The notes beneath the pieces were generated by a model that saw nothing but the letters and a program-made list of their open reading frames with translations, had not been told where the DNA came from and made no database searches. A DNA stretch of 64,000 nucleotides from a virus, in IMG/VR virus record IMGVR_UViG_3300025133_009608, positions 248,001-312,000 of that record; one strand, written 5' to 3'. A program made the position numbers and the translations under genes. Shown here one piece after another: positions 8,388 through 16,098 of the stretch (position 1 is the first letter of the stretch; every line of letters begins with the position of its first letter).

Positions 8388-8567
8388 TTAGGCCTCTGCC
8401 GCAGGAGACATGCTGTGTACCGCAAGGGTCTCTATCGCATCCTCTTCTGCTGCCTTTATTTCATCCATCATTTCCCAAACGCTAGCGTTTTCGTCCATAA
8501 GTCTTTCGTTTTCTTTTTCTAGTTCTTTTATCTTGGCGTACGGCCTAAATATGTCTCTAAATTTCAT
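8388..8567 (-). CDS. Small coiled-coil-like protein (59 aa)
   Basis: This short frame begins at an ATG at 8567 that overlaps the TGA of the 1128-aa gene by four bases, and ends at a TAA directly followed by the ATG of the 120-aa gene. The product starts MKFRDIFRPYAKIKELEKEN and continues as a charged helix rich in Glu/Lys with hydrophobic residues at heptad-like spacing (residues 10-45), then a short Ala/Pro tail. It fills the gap between two genes exactly and uses the coupling style of the genome, which supports it as a real gene. Function is not recognisable; a small scaffold or adaptor is possible. Confidence 0.6.
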   Translation of the reverse strand: MKFRDIFRPYAKIKELEKENERLMDENASVWEMMDEIKAAEEDAIETLAVHSMSPAAEA

Positions 8568-11500
8568 GATTCGCCCCTTGTGTGTTGTTGCTCTAAAGGA
8601 ATGTTTTTTATATCATTTGTCGTTATATGCTTTAAATTTAACGACCCAGAAGAAAGTCTCTCCCAAGCTCCCTGTGCATGGATATTCATTAATACATAAT
8701 AAAGATAATTAGAATCTAGCACGCTTTTTGCCGCCGGCCTTACGGCAACTCCTATGTGCTGCGGCTCGAAAGACTTGACCACTGACCCCACTGACTCTTT
8801 CGATCCCTTCCTTATTATCCAAAAATCTGCATCTTCAAAGTTTGTTTTAATCTCGCAGAAACCTCCGAGCTTGAGCGGGCTGGCAAGCTTATGGAGCTTT
8901 GCAATTTTATAAGATCTTCCATCCTCAATTATATTTTCGTTAGGAAAAGCTCCCCACTCAAACTTCTCCTCATCATCGCCGACTGGACTATAAAGATCGT
9001 TGTAATCTCCAGAGGATACCATGGCATCAAAGGTTCTATCTCCATCTAAATATGCTTGAAAAATTCTATGATTGCCATCTTCAACAATAAGTTGCTCGTG
9101 TTTGGTGTCCCAAAATAATTCCGGGAGCCCTTCCGTCATCGATGGCCTTCCGAGGCGAAGATGCCTCAAAGTCGAATCGCCCTGACCCTTAGACATAGTG
9201 ATTTTTTCAAAAGGAATGCCCCTAACCAGGGTGTATCCGCTTTCGCTATCTTCTATTTCTCCAAGCAGATCCTCCGAGAATGAGAAGGGCATTTTTGAGA
9301 ATGGAAGCTCCAATTGACGGCCGCTCTGCTTGCGAGCCTCGTTGTCATCGGCCAAATCCTCATCTTCCTCATATTCTATCTCTTCGAACTGTCCGTATCC
9401 TAATTCGTTTTTTGTCTCAAAGTATATTGAGGCCTCTTCCGGCGTTGCCTCGTAATAATCTGACAGCCCCTTGTAGCTCATTTCATCGTTCCGATAAATA
9501 TCGCTAGCGTTCGCCAGAATATAATATGAATCAATAAATTTTGCCGGGATTCTGCCGCGATATCCATATACGCCCATCTCCCTAGACACCGCCATCGCCG
9601 TGCCCGGCATTGCCTCACCTTGGGTGCCGGAGCTGCGAGTTTTGTTGGAAATATAGTCATAAACATTGGTCTGTTCCGACTTGTTATTTATATCATAATC
9701 CGGAACAAGTTTGGCCTCATCCTGCAGAGAAAACTCAACGATCATGGGGTCGTCGCCAACCTTATCTGCTGTATGTACCGCGTGCGCTCGAGCTTCATCA
9801 AATCTGGATGTAAAAAATATTAAATCAGAATGGGCAATATCTTTATAATTCGTCTCTGACACTCCCGGCCGAAGTCCCGTCTTTAAAATATCTCCCAAAT
9901 ACTTGGTTGACGTACCGTGAAACATGGTCTTTGCAACTCTCCCGCGTATTTCGTGCTTTGATGCTTCAAACTCATCATCTCCGCCGTAATAAACAACGTT
10001 GTTTAGCCCTAGCTCTTTGAATACTTTTTTCACTAAGATTGAAGACTTCGGGTCCAGGGAAAACCCCCCTCTTCTTTGCAAGTGAAGATCAGAGCGTGGA
10101 GGGTTGGTCCAGGGGGCGTCATGGATCGACCCAACAAGAACGTCAGAGCGCCCCTCATCGTCGATTGCCGTGTATAGATCCTCTAAGATCTCCCAGTCTT
10201 TATACTTCATCCCTATTTCGGTATTTATTTCATCTATAATGTCATCAGGTATGGGCTCATCATCATCTTCGAATCTCCATATTTTGGAGCCAAACGCAAC
10301 AATCGAAGATCCGCTGCCGTAGATATGCATAGCAATTTTATGTAAGCTTGCAATCTTGTCCATTCTAGCGCTGATATCAAAGTGAGCTAGAGCCAATAGA
10401 ACCCCCGGATGAACATCAAGACTCGAAACCTCGTCTAAATCGACAATCTTCCAATCTGTATGCTCCCAGTTTAGCGTCGGGCTTATCGAGCCCATTACGT
10501 CCGCAGTAACTTCCAGCAGAAACGTCGTAAAAGTAAAGCTGCCATCTTTAAAAACATAATTATCTACAAACCTTCCAGATGGTATGCCTCCGATCTCCTC
10601 TTCGGCCTCATGGATTGCAGATTCTTTCGGATCCCTCCCGCCCCCGTTAGAGTCCCTCGGAATGGCCCCTCCAGAAATGCCCCACAATCCCGGGTTCTCA
10701 ACGTATGGTGAGCGCTTGAGTAATAATATTCTTTCGCCGTCCGTTATCATTATGCCCGAGGCTGCTGAGCCCCAGTACTTCCCGACAAAGCCTTCGTCCC
10801 GGTAGTCCGTGGCTACTTTATTTAATTTCGCGATCTTTCTTTGACGCTTGGACATCTCCTCGTCATATCCATCGGACTGGCCAATTACCTCTCCGCCTGG
10901 AAGCACCGCCCTCCAGGTGCTGCCCACGGTCTTCTCGTGCTCAGCTATATAATCGACATAATCATTTCCACCATAATGAAATGTTAATTCATAATTTGGA
11001 TACCCAGAATCCTCTACCACATATAGTATTCTGTTCTTTCCCGAGAATCCAATTGGCATCATTGAGCGAAGATTTTGATGACGCCAATCGTTATCACTTT
11101 TTATATTTATAAGCTCTGGAGCGGCGGCGCTTAGGGCATCGACCGAGACTCTTAGCTTTTCCCATGAGCCCTTAAAGGCATTATTTCTAGTGGTTTCGAT
11201 TAAGTCTTCATAATCTTGAATCTTATCTTCGACCCCCTCTACCATTTGGTTGTTGCGCCTTATGATTCCTTCAATTATTTTATTATAACGTTTAATGTTC
11301 TCATCTTTATAACGATGAGCCTCGACCTCCATGAGGTGATTCGCATAAGAAATGAAGACATCTTTGAATAAACCATAGAATCGCTCTCTCTGTCTTTTTA
11401 TCCTATTCTTAAATCCAGGATGGTTTTCGATTAAAATATTTCCTAGGTCGTCTATCTTATCCGAATAGTCCCAAAGTCTAATTTCATCATATATCTTATT

Positions 11501-11950
11501 GTAAAAATCTGGATTAAGATTTCCCGAGTATCCCCAGCCACTTCTAGCGCCGTGGAAGACAAGGCTGCCCTCAAACGTGCGAAAGAATTGGTCAGCAGAA
11601 GACCCAATAATCCTGGATATATTCGGCAGTACAAAATCTTCGTCAACCATAGCATCTGGGCTGCGAGTTTCATAAGTTATGCCAATCATTAATTTATTAT
11701 CTCCGCGGGTCGTGGCGGTGCTCGATGCGGAAGATGCGGATCCAAAATTATCGGTCATATAGACGCCACCATGAGTCTTTATGGAGCTTGTGCCGGCCCC
11801 GCGTCCAAACTCATCGTTATAAACGGGGGGCTTATTTGGCAATAATCCTTCTTTTAGGATCCCCCTTAAATTATTTGAGGTTGTTCCGTGCCAAAATAGC
11901 TTTCTTTCGGCAATCTTGTGCAGCCTCGATATTTGCCCCGAGCGATTCAC
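8564..11950 (-). CDS. Mosaic effector polyprotein: ART-like, Nudix, ART-like, ParB-like, HsdS-like modules
   Basis: This 1128-aa protein has a GTG start with GGAG seven bases upstream. A basic motif recurs at residues 7-14 (ISRLHKIA), 372-380 (KIAKLNKVA), 532-540 (KIASLHKIA) and 1015-1023 (KIAKLHKLA). Between copies lie distinct modules. At 17-140 there is an ART-like fold (FWHGTT, KEGLLP). Residues 180-280 are a long charged helical region. At 386-525 there is a Nudix hydrolase with SGGAIP and PKESAIHEAEEEIGG, in which the usual Arg of the Nudix box is His. At 675-815 there is a second ART-like fold (TMFHGTS, KTGLRP, IFFTSRFDEARAHA). At 905-980 there is a ParB-like module (VEDGNHRIFQAYLDGD). 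At 1027-1118 there is a segment ending NYLYYVLMNIHAQG and LKHITTNDIKNIPL, like half of a type I restriction specificity subunit. The modules look like separate cargo proteins joined end to end. Confidence 0.75.
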   Translation of the reverse strand: MNRSGQISRLHKIAERKLFWHGTTSNNLRGILKEGLLPNKPPVYNDEFGRGAGTSSIKTHGGVYMTDNFGSASSASSTATTRGDNKLMIGITYETRSPDAMVDEDFVLPNISRIIGSSADQFFRTFEGSLVFHGARSGWGYSGNLNPDFYNKIYDEIRLWDYSDKIDDLGNILIENHPGFKNRIKRQRERFYGLFKDVFISYANHLMEVEAHRYKDENIKRYNKIIEGIIRRNNQMVEGVEDKIQDYEDLIETTRNNAFKGSWEKLRVSVDALSAAAPELINIKSDNDWRHQNLRSMMPIGFSGKNRILYVVEDSGYPNYELTFHYGGNDYVDYIAEHEKTVGSTWRAVLPGGEVIGQSDGYDEEMSKRQRKIAKLNKVATDYRDEGFVGKYWGSAASGIMITDGERILLLKRSPYVENPGLWGISGGAIPRDSNGGGRDPKESAIHEAEEEIGGIPSGRFVDNYVFKDGSFTFTTFLLEVTADVMGSISPTLNWEHTDWKIVDLDEVSSLDVHPGVLLALAHFDISARMDKIASLHKIAMHIYGSGSSIVAFGSKIWRFEDDDEPIPDDIIDEINTEIGMKYKDWEILEDLYTAIDDEGRSDVLVGSIHDAPWTNPPRSDLHLQRRGGFSLDPKSSILVKKVFKELGLNNVVYYGGDDEFEASKHEIRGRVAKTMFHGTSTKYLGDILKTGLRPGVSETNYKDIAHSDLIFFTSRFDEARAHAVHTADKVGDDPMIVEFSLQDEAKLVPDYDINNKSEQTNVYDYISNKTRSSGTQGEAMPGTAMAVSREMGVYGYRGRIPAKFIDSYYILANASDIYRNDEMSYKGLSDYYEATPEEASIYFETKNELGYGQFEEIEYEEDEDLADDNEARKQSGRQLELPFSKMPFSFSEDLLGEIEDSESGYTLVRGIPFEKITMSKGQGDSTLRHLRLGRPSMTEGLPELFWDTKHEQLIVEDGNHRIFQAYLDGDRTFDAMVSSGDYNDLYSPVGDDEEKFEWGAFPNENIIEDGRSYKIAKLHKLASPLKLGGFCEIKTNFEDADFWIIRKGSKESVGSVVKSFEPQHIGVAVRPAAKSVLDSNYLYYVLMNIHAQGAWERLSSGSLNLKHITTNDIKNIPLEQQHTRGES

Positions 11951-11982
11951 TTAAATTCTCCAATTTGCTTTCATTCTACGCT

Positions 11983-12007
11983 TGAATATTAGCAAATTTT
12001 CAAATAG
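11983..12007 (-). promoter_or_regulatory. Promoter-like motif upstream of the 1128-aa mosaic gene
   Basis: On the minus strand: CTATT, nine bases, then GCTAATATTCA. The GCTAATAT block sits at the same distance from CTATT as in the copy before the 1517-aa tail gene. It ends 33 bases before the GTG start, in the 62-base gap after the phosphomannomutase gene. The TTCAAGCGTA 10-mer at 11977-11986 overlaps its downstream end. Confidence 0.5.
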
Positions 12008-12012
12008 TTAAA

Positions 12013-12798
12013 TTATATTCCTAAATCTTTCATTTTCTTCTTTACAGAGGTGCAAGTATCTTTTGGTCCGGTTACCGGAAATGATTTATCTTCCAATAAT
12101 TTATGCATCGTATAGTCATTTCCTTCTGGGGTCATTCTATCTCCCCAGTAGTAAACATCGTATTCATTAAAAAATTGCATAGCGTATGTCTTGTCCCAGT
12201 TTTCGGGATAAATATCAAAACTAGTATCACCAGCGATAACGGCCGTAAGCTTTATTCCATTTTCATCTAAAAACTCTTGGAGCTCCCCGGCCCGAATCCC
12301 CCGCAGCCCTCGTTCTGCGTCAATTTCTTTAAACTTATCCCTATCGGCATCAGTTGCCATTCTCCCAATCGGGCACCAGTTTACTGTAGAGCCGCGATAC
12401 GTAATAAACGTCCCGGTTAGTGGAATATCATCGGCATCTTGCATAATTTCAGCTTGGGCGTATACCAGCTCGGTCATCAACTTTCTAAAGGCGACCTCTC
12501 CCAGGTGGGCTCGCAAATCTTCTTCTTTAATAACCTCATAAGAGATTTTTTCATCAGACTTTATAACGTTATAAGCCTTGGTTCCATTACAGGCCAGGGC
12601 ATAAACTTTAAAATCATGCGGCATTGCTAAAAATAACTCTTCGCACTGCTCTTTTAAAAAGTCCATATCCGAACCCGTAAGGATTCCGATCTCGATGGAC
12701 TTATTTGCTTTGGATAATAACTTTATAATCTTTTTTGTAACTTGTTTCCGAGACGCGCAAAGGGTGCCGTCCAGATCAAATAGGAATACTGTTTTCAT
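12013..12798 (-). CDS. Eukaryotic-type phosphomannomutase (HAD superfamily)
   Basis: This 261-aa protein matches the PMM1/PMM2-type family in length and motif order. It starts FLFDLDGTLCASRKQ (nucleophile and acid Asp), then GILTGSDMDFL, ALACNGTKAY, LTGTFITYRGSTVNWCPIGR, AGDTSFDIYPENWDKTYAM, YYWGDRMTPEGNDYTMH and TGPKDT. The family interconverts mannose-6-phosphate and mannose-1-phosphate, and often glucose phosphates, feeding GDP-mannose. Most bacteria use the unrelated ManB/AlgC type, so this form is unusual in a bacterial virus. It is the last gene of the sugar run and follows the cysteine synthase by one base. The catalytic residues look intact. Confidence 0.88.
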   Translation of the reverse strand: MKTVFLFDLDGTLCASRKQVTKKIIKLLSKANKSIEIGILTGSDMDFLKEQCEELFLAMPHDFKVYALACNGTKAYNVIKSDEKISYEVIKEEDLRAHLGEVAFRKLMTELVYAQAEIMQDADDIPLTGTFITYRGSTVNWCPIGRMATDADRDKFKEIDAERGLRGIRAGELQEFLDENGIKLTAVIAGDTSFDIYPENWDKTYAMQFFNEYDVYYWGDRMTPEGNDYTMHKLLEDKSFPVTGPKDTCTSVKKKMKDLGI

Positions 12799-12799
12799 T

Positions 12800-13654
12800 T
12801 TAAAATAACCTTTTTAAGTCATCATCAGATATATATCTTTCTCCACGATCGCAGATTATGGTTACGACTTCGCCGAAGATGCTTTTATTTAATCTAATTT
12901 GCTCGGCTGCCAGAACATTGGCCGCCGATGAAATACCAACTAGAACTCCCAACTCCCTGGACAGGGATATCATCTTTGACTTTGCATCTTCTGTTTTTAT
13001 CTTAAGTGTTGCATCAGCGTGCTCAGCATTCATCAGGTAATCTCCGCCATCGCCGATTCCCTGAATCCCGTGTTCCTCTTCTTCTGGGCGCATAAATATA
13101 AGCTTTGTATTTAAATCATTTTCTGCAACAAAAGCAGCGATCCCCATCATTGTCCCTCCGGTGCCGGCGCCGGATACAAAGGCTCCCCATGTGCTTTCGC
13201 CTAATTGCCTAAATATCTCTTTTGCGGTTGTATTTTTATGGCATTGTATATTTAGTTTGTTTTCAAATTGCATGGGCGACCAAGCCCCCGCGGCTACAAG
13301 TTCATTTCTATACTTTATGGCTCCGGCGAAATCATATGGAGCAACTTCAATAATTTCAGCTCCAAAGAACCTCATCATGCTTCGCCTTTCTTCGGACATG
13401 TTAGACGGCATTATGATCTTTACCTCGTTCCCCAAGGTTGCCCCAATCGCAGCAAGAGATATGCCGGTATTCCCGGAGGTCGCCTCAACCAATATAGTGT
13501 CTTTCGAGATTGCATTATTTTTTAATGCATCTTCTACGATATATGAGATGATTCTATCTTTTATTGAGCCCGTGGGGTTATAGGTCTCAAGCTTTACAAG
13601 AATTCCGGACCTAAGTCTAACTAATGGTGTGTTTCCAATTAATTGTTTGAGCAT
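12800..13654 (-). CDS. Cysteine synthase (O-acetylserine sulfhydrylase family)
   Basis: This 284-aa PLP enzyme is slightly shorter than typical CysK/CysM (about 300-320). It opens QLIGNTPLVRL and carries the PLP lysine in PTGSIKDR, the substrate loop in EATSGNTGISLA, the phosphate-binding loop in SGAGTGGT, and VGISSAANVLAA near the end. It would make cysteine from O-acetylserine and sulfide. An O-phosphoserine or other beta-replacement substrate cannot be excluded. It lies inside the sugar cluster, between the epimerase and phosphomannomutase genes. With two sulfotransferase-like genes nearby it hints at demand for reduced or activated sulfur, though cysteine synthase does not make PAPS. Confidence 0.9.
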   Translation of the reverse strand: MLKQLIGNTPLVRLRSGILVKLETYNPTGSIKDRIISYIVEDALKNNAISKDTILVEATSGNTGISLAAIGATLGNEVKIIMPSNMSEERRSMMRFFGAEIIEVAPYDFAGAIKYRNELVAAGAWSPMQFENKLNIQCHKNTTAKEIFRQLGESTWGAFVSGAGTGGTMMGIAAFVAENDLNTKLIFMRPEEEEHGIQGIGDGGDYLMNAEHADATLKIKTEDAKSKMISLSRELGVLVGISSAANVLAAEQIRLNKSIFGEVVTIICDRGERYISDDDLKRLF

Positions 13655-13688
13655 TTAGTCCCCCATAACTATACTCAAATATGGAAAA

Positions 13689-14606
13689 TTAATATGAGTA
13701 GCTCGTCCCTAAGATTTTTTCTTCTATATTTTTGACCGGAGAATAGCCGAGAATTCCTTTAATCTTATCTATATTGGCGAGAGAGTGCTTTACGTCGCCT
13801 AATCGTTCGGCTTTAAATATTGGAGGCATAAGATCTAAAATCTCACAAAGCTGTAAAAGCGACATATTTTCCCCCCTGGCTACGTTGAAGGCTTCCCCAT
13901 TTAACTTTTCAGGATGCTCTGCCGCCAATATGTTCGCAGAAACAACACTTTCAACGGGGCAAAAATCTCGACTCTGCATTCCATCGCCATAAATTGTTGG
14001 ACGAACATTGTTTCTCTTGCAGACCGAAAACGCGGGCAAAACGGCCGCATAAGCCGAATCGGGGCGCTGCCTTGGCCCGATCACATTAAAATATCGCAAA
14101 CATGCGGTATCTAATCCCATTTCGGATGCATATAGTCGGCAATACCGCTCACCTGTTAGCTTCTGGAGAGCATATGGGGACCGAGGGTTGGGCTCGTCGC
14201 TCTCGCAGTTAGGAGGGCCGTCAGAGCCACCGTAAATAGACGATGAAGAAGAAAATACAAATCTTTCAACCTTATATTTTCTGGATAACTCCAAAAGCCT
14301 TACCGTTCCGTTTATATTTGTAAAATCAGAGAAAACCGGATTCTCAACGGAGGGGGCTACTCCAGACTTTGCGGCAAGATGAAACACGTACTTGATTTTA
14401 TGATTCTGAAAGGCTCTTTCTAGGTTATCAGAAGTTATATCATAAAGAGCCGGAATAAAATTTTCATGCCCAATATGAGATTCCAGAGTTGTTTGCAATC
14501 CAGAGCTTAAATTATCAACACCAATAACTTTATACTTATTGAGTAATTCGTCCGTAAGGTGTCCGCCGATAAACCCCGCAGATCCGGTAACTAATACTGT
14601 ATCCAT
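13689..14606 (-). CDS. NAD-dependent nucleotide-sugar epimerase, WbpP-like (UDP-GlcNAc C4-epimerase type)
   Basis: This 305-aa extended SDR has the NAD motif GSAGFIGGHL at residues 8-17, FHLAAKSGV, the catalytic Ser region SSSSSIYG and the catalytic YALQK. The segment LRYFNVIGPRQRPDSAYAAV followed by IYGDGMQSRDFCPVESVV closely follows the pattern of the WbpP/TviC group, which interconverts UDP-GlcNAc and UDP-GalNAc or their uronic acids. The SD is AAGGA, about nine bases before the ATG. Within this cluster it could set the gluco or galacto configuration of the amino-hexuronic acid. Exact substrate is inferred from subgroup resemblance only. Confidence 0.85.
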   Translation of the reverse strand: MDTVLVTGSAGFIGGHLTDELLNKYKVIGVDNLSSGLQTTLESHIGHENFIPALYDITSDNLERAFQNHKIKYVFHLAAKSGVAPSVENPVFSDFTNINGTVRLLELSRKYKVERFVFSSSSSIYGGSDGPPNCESDEPNPRSPYALQKLTGERYCRLYASEMGLDTACLRYFNVIGPRQRPDSAYAAVLPAFSVCKRNNVRPTIYGDGMQSRDFCPVESVVSANILAAEHPEKLNGEAFNVARGENMSLLQLCEILDLMPPIFKAERLGDVKHSLANIDKIKGILGYSPVKNIEEKILGTSYSY

Positions 14607-14623
14607 TTTATAATTCCTTTCAC

Positions 14624-15285
14624 TTAAAACTTATATCCGAAATAATCTATATCTTTAGAATAAAGCTTTCGAATGAATTCTACCATTTCCTCATCATAAT
14701 AATCCTGGTATTTGTTGTTAAATTTTCGGTATGACGTTTTGAATTTTGGCAAACTTTTAGAATCAAACCTTCCAAGTTGTAATTTGTCAAAAACAACTGC
14801 TATATCATTATGTAAGTTTTCATATTTAATGTAGAAGTCACAAACTGGCTTGTCGTCTATAGTGTGAAGCTCCCAGTTGTTTAATTCTGACGCGTGCTTC
14901 TTCGAAAACAACTTAAATAAAGTCTTTGCATCGGCGAATTTATTAGCCTCCAGCTCTCTGCCTCCCACAAACCAGAATAAAGAAACGGCCCTATCCCACG
15001 GATTTCTTACGGCGGAAAATTTATAGTATGAATCAAATAATTCCGGTCCGATTTCCTTCTTTATCTTTGATGCGGGGCTATGCGGCCGCCACTGAGACCT
15101 CTTATTTATCCCATTCATTCTTCCTGCGATTATTCCATATTTTGATTCTTGCATATTGACAGAATCACCATTTTTTATGCTCTGCTTGGGGCCTATGCAA
15201 TATTTCTGAAAGACGCCTTCGACAGAACTTCCTCCGACTTTTTTATTCTTAATGTAAATGAACTTTTTCGATGTGATATTAGCAT
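14624..15285 (-). CDS. Sulfotransferase-like protein with an apparent frameshift near the 5' end
   Basis: From an internal ATG at 15154 the frame encodes 176 aa, including the 3'-phosphate-binding segment YKFSAVRNPWDRAVSLFWF of PAPS-dependent sulfotransferases. The same frame runs on upstream without a stop and encodes FIYIKNKKVGGSSVEGVFQ, which fits the 5'-phosphosulfate loop, so the true N terminus lies upstream. The only good start is the ATG at 15283-15285, directly abutting the preceding stop, but it is in another frame. One additional A in the five-A run at 15264-15268 (minus sense) would join ATG CTA ATA to the sulfotransferase frame and give about 220 aa, a normal length. Either the sequence has a homopolymer error, the gene is broken, or slippage is used. 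Confidence 0.7.
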
Positions 15286-16098
15286 TTAATCTTCGATAAT
15301 ATTTATAGAATCGGGCCTTAGTATATTCTTGGACTCAACCGCGGCCTCCAAGACTTTGCATATAGACTTTTCCCTCTTCATTTGCGCCAGAAGGGCATTT
15401 GTATCCTTCGGGAAGCAATGTCCAGAATAACTAAGTCCACCATCGGGGCCTGGAACATTTGTATGCATCTTTTCAACCCACGGGCCGAGCATTAAGTCTC
15501 TTACATTATTATAATCTATTCCAAGAGAATTGCATAGAAGATAATATTCATTAAATATTGAAACCTTAACGCTGTAATAGCAATTTCTCATAATCTTCAT
15601 TGCCTCCGACTCATCAGAAGTGCAGGCCGCGATTCTTGCCGACGGGTATAGTCTCTTATAGAACAATATCAGCCTATCGAACAGCTCAGACTTGCTAGAG
15701 CTTCCAATAACTATGTAATCTTGATTGTGAAAATCTTCAAATGCCGTTCTTTCGGTTAAAAACTCTGGATTATGAGCAATATTAAGCCCATACTTATTTG
15801 CCAGCGTCTTGGTTACACCGATTTCAACAGTAGACTTTATAACACAGAGCCCCTTGTAGTTGTTCTTTTTTAAAAGTTCAAGATTCTCTTCGATCGCAGA
15901 TAAGTCGAAGTGCTTGCCGCTTATAAATGGAGTCGGAAGGCAGAGAAACAGAATATCCGAATCTAGGACTGAATTAATCGTTCCTATTTTTTGAAACTTG
16001 TCGTATATAGCTGTGGTTACGCCATTTATTTTAAACGACTTATGCAATGCACTGCCAACAAAGCCATTCCCTATCTGTGCAATTCTCATCGTCATCAT
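15286..16098 (-). CDS. Compact UDP-glucose/UDP-GlcNAc 6-dehydrogenase-like protein
   Basis: This 270-aa protein shows the NAD-binding IGNGFVGSAL motif at the start, LCLPTPF, CVIKSTVEIGVT, AHNPEFLTERTAFEDF and the catalytic-Cys segment SGHCFPKDTNAL. These are the family signatures of UDP-sugar 4-electron dehydrogenases. Normal members are about 390-450 aa; this one stops shortly after the catalytic Cys and lacks the C-terminal UDP-binding domain. Either the N-terminal and central parts suffice in this compact form, or it partners with another protein. In this cluster it most plausibly oxidises C6 of UDP-GlcNAc (WbpA-like) to the uronic acid. It overlaps its upstream neighbour by four bases. 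Confidence 0.83.
   Translation of the reverse strand: MMTMRIAQIGNGFVGSALHKSFKINGVTTAIYDKFQKIGTINSVLDSDILFLCLPTPFISGKHFDLSAIEENLELLKKNNYKGLCVIKSTVEIGVTKTLANKYGLNIAHNPEFLTERTAFEDFHNQDYIVIGSSSKSELFDRLILFYKRLYPSARIAACTSDESEAMKIMRNCYYSVKVSIFNEYYLLCNSLGIDYNNVRDLMLGPWVEKMHTNVPGPDGGLSYSGHCFPKDTNALLAQMKREKSICKVLEAAVESKNILRPDSINIIED

Noticed and set aside
1-12000. Effector cargo of an extracellular contractile injection system rather than a phage
   Set aside because: Not excluded, but GlmS, LOG and a large glycan cluster in compact coupled genes on one strand fit a large phage better. Finding capsid, terminase and replication genes outside the window would settle it.
15152-15154. ATG at 15154 as the true start of the sulfotransferase-like gene
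   Set aside because: Upstream in-frame sequence encodes the conserved phosphosulfate loop, so starting here would remove a key motif.
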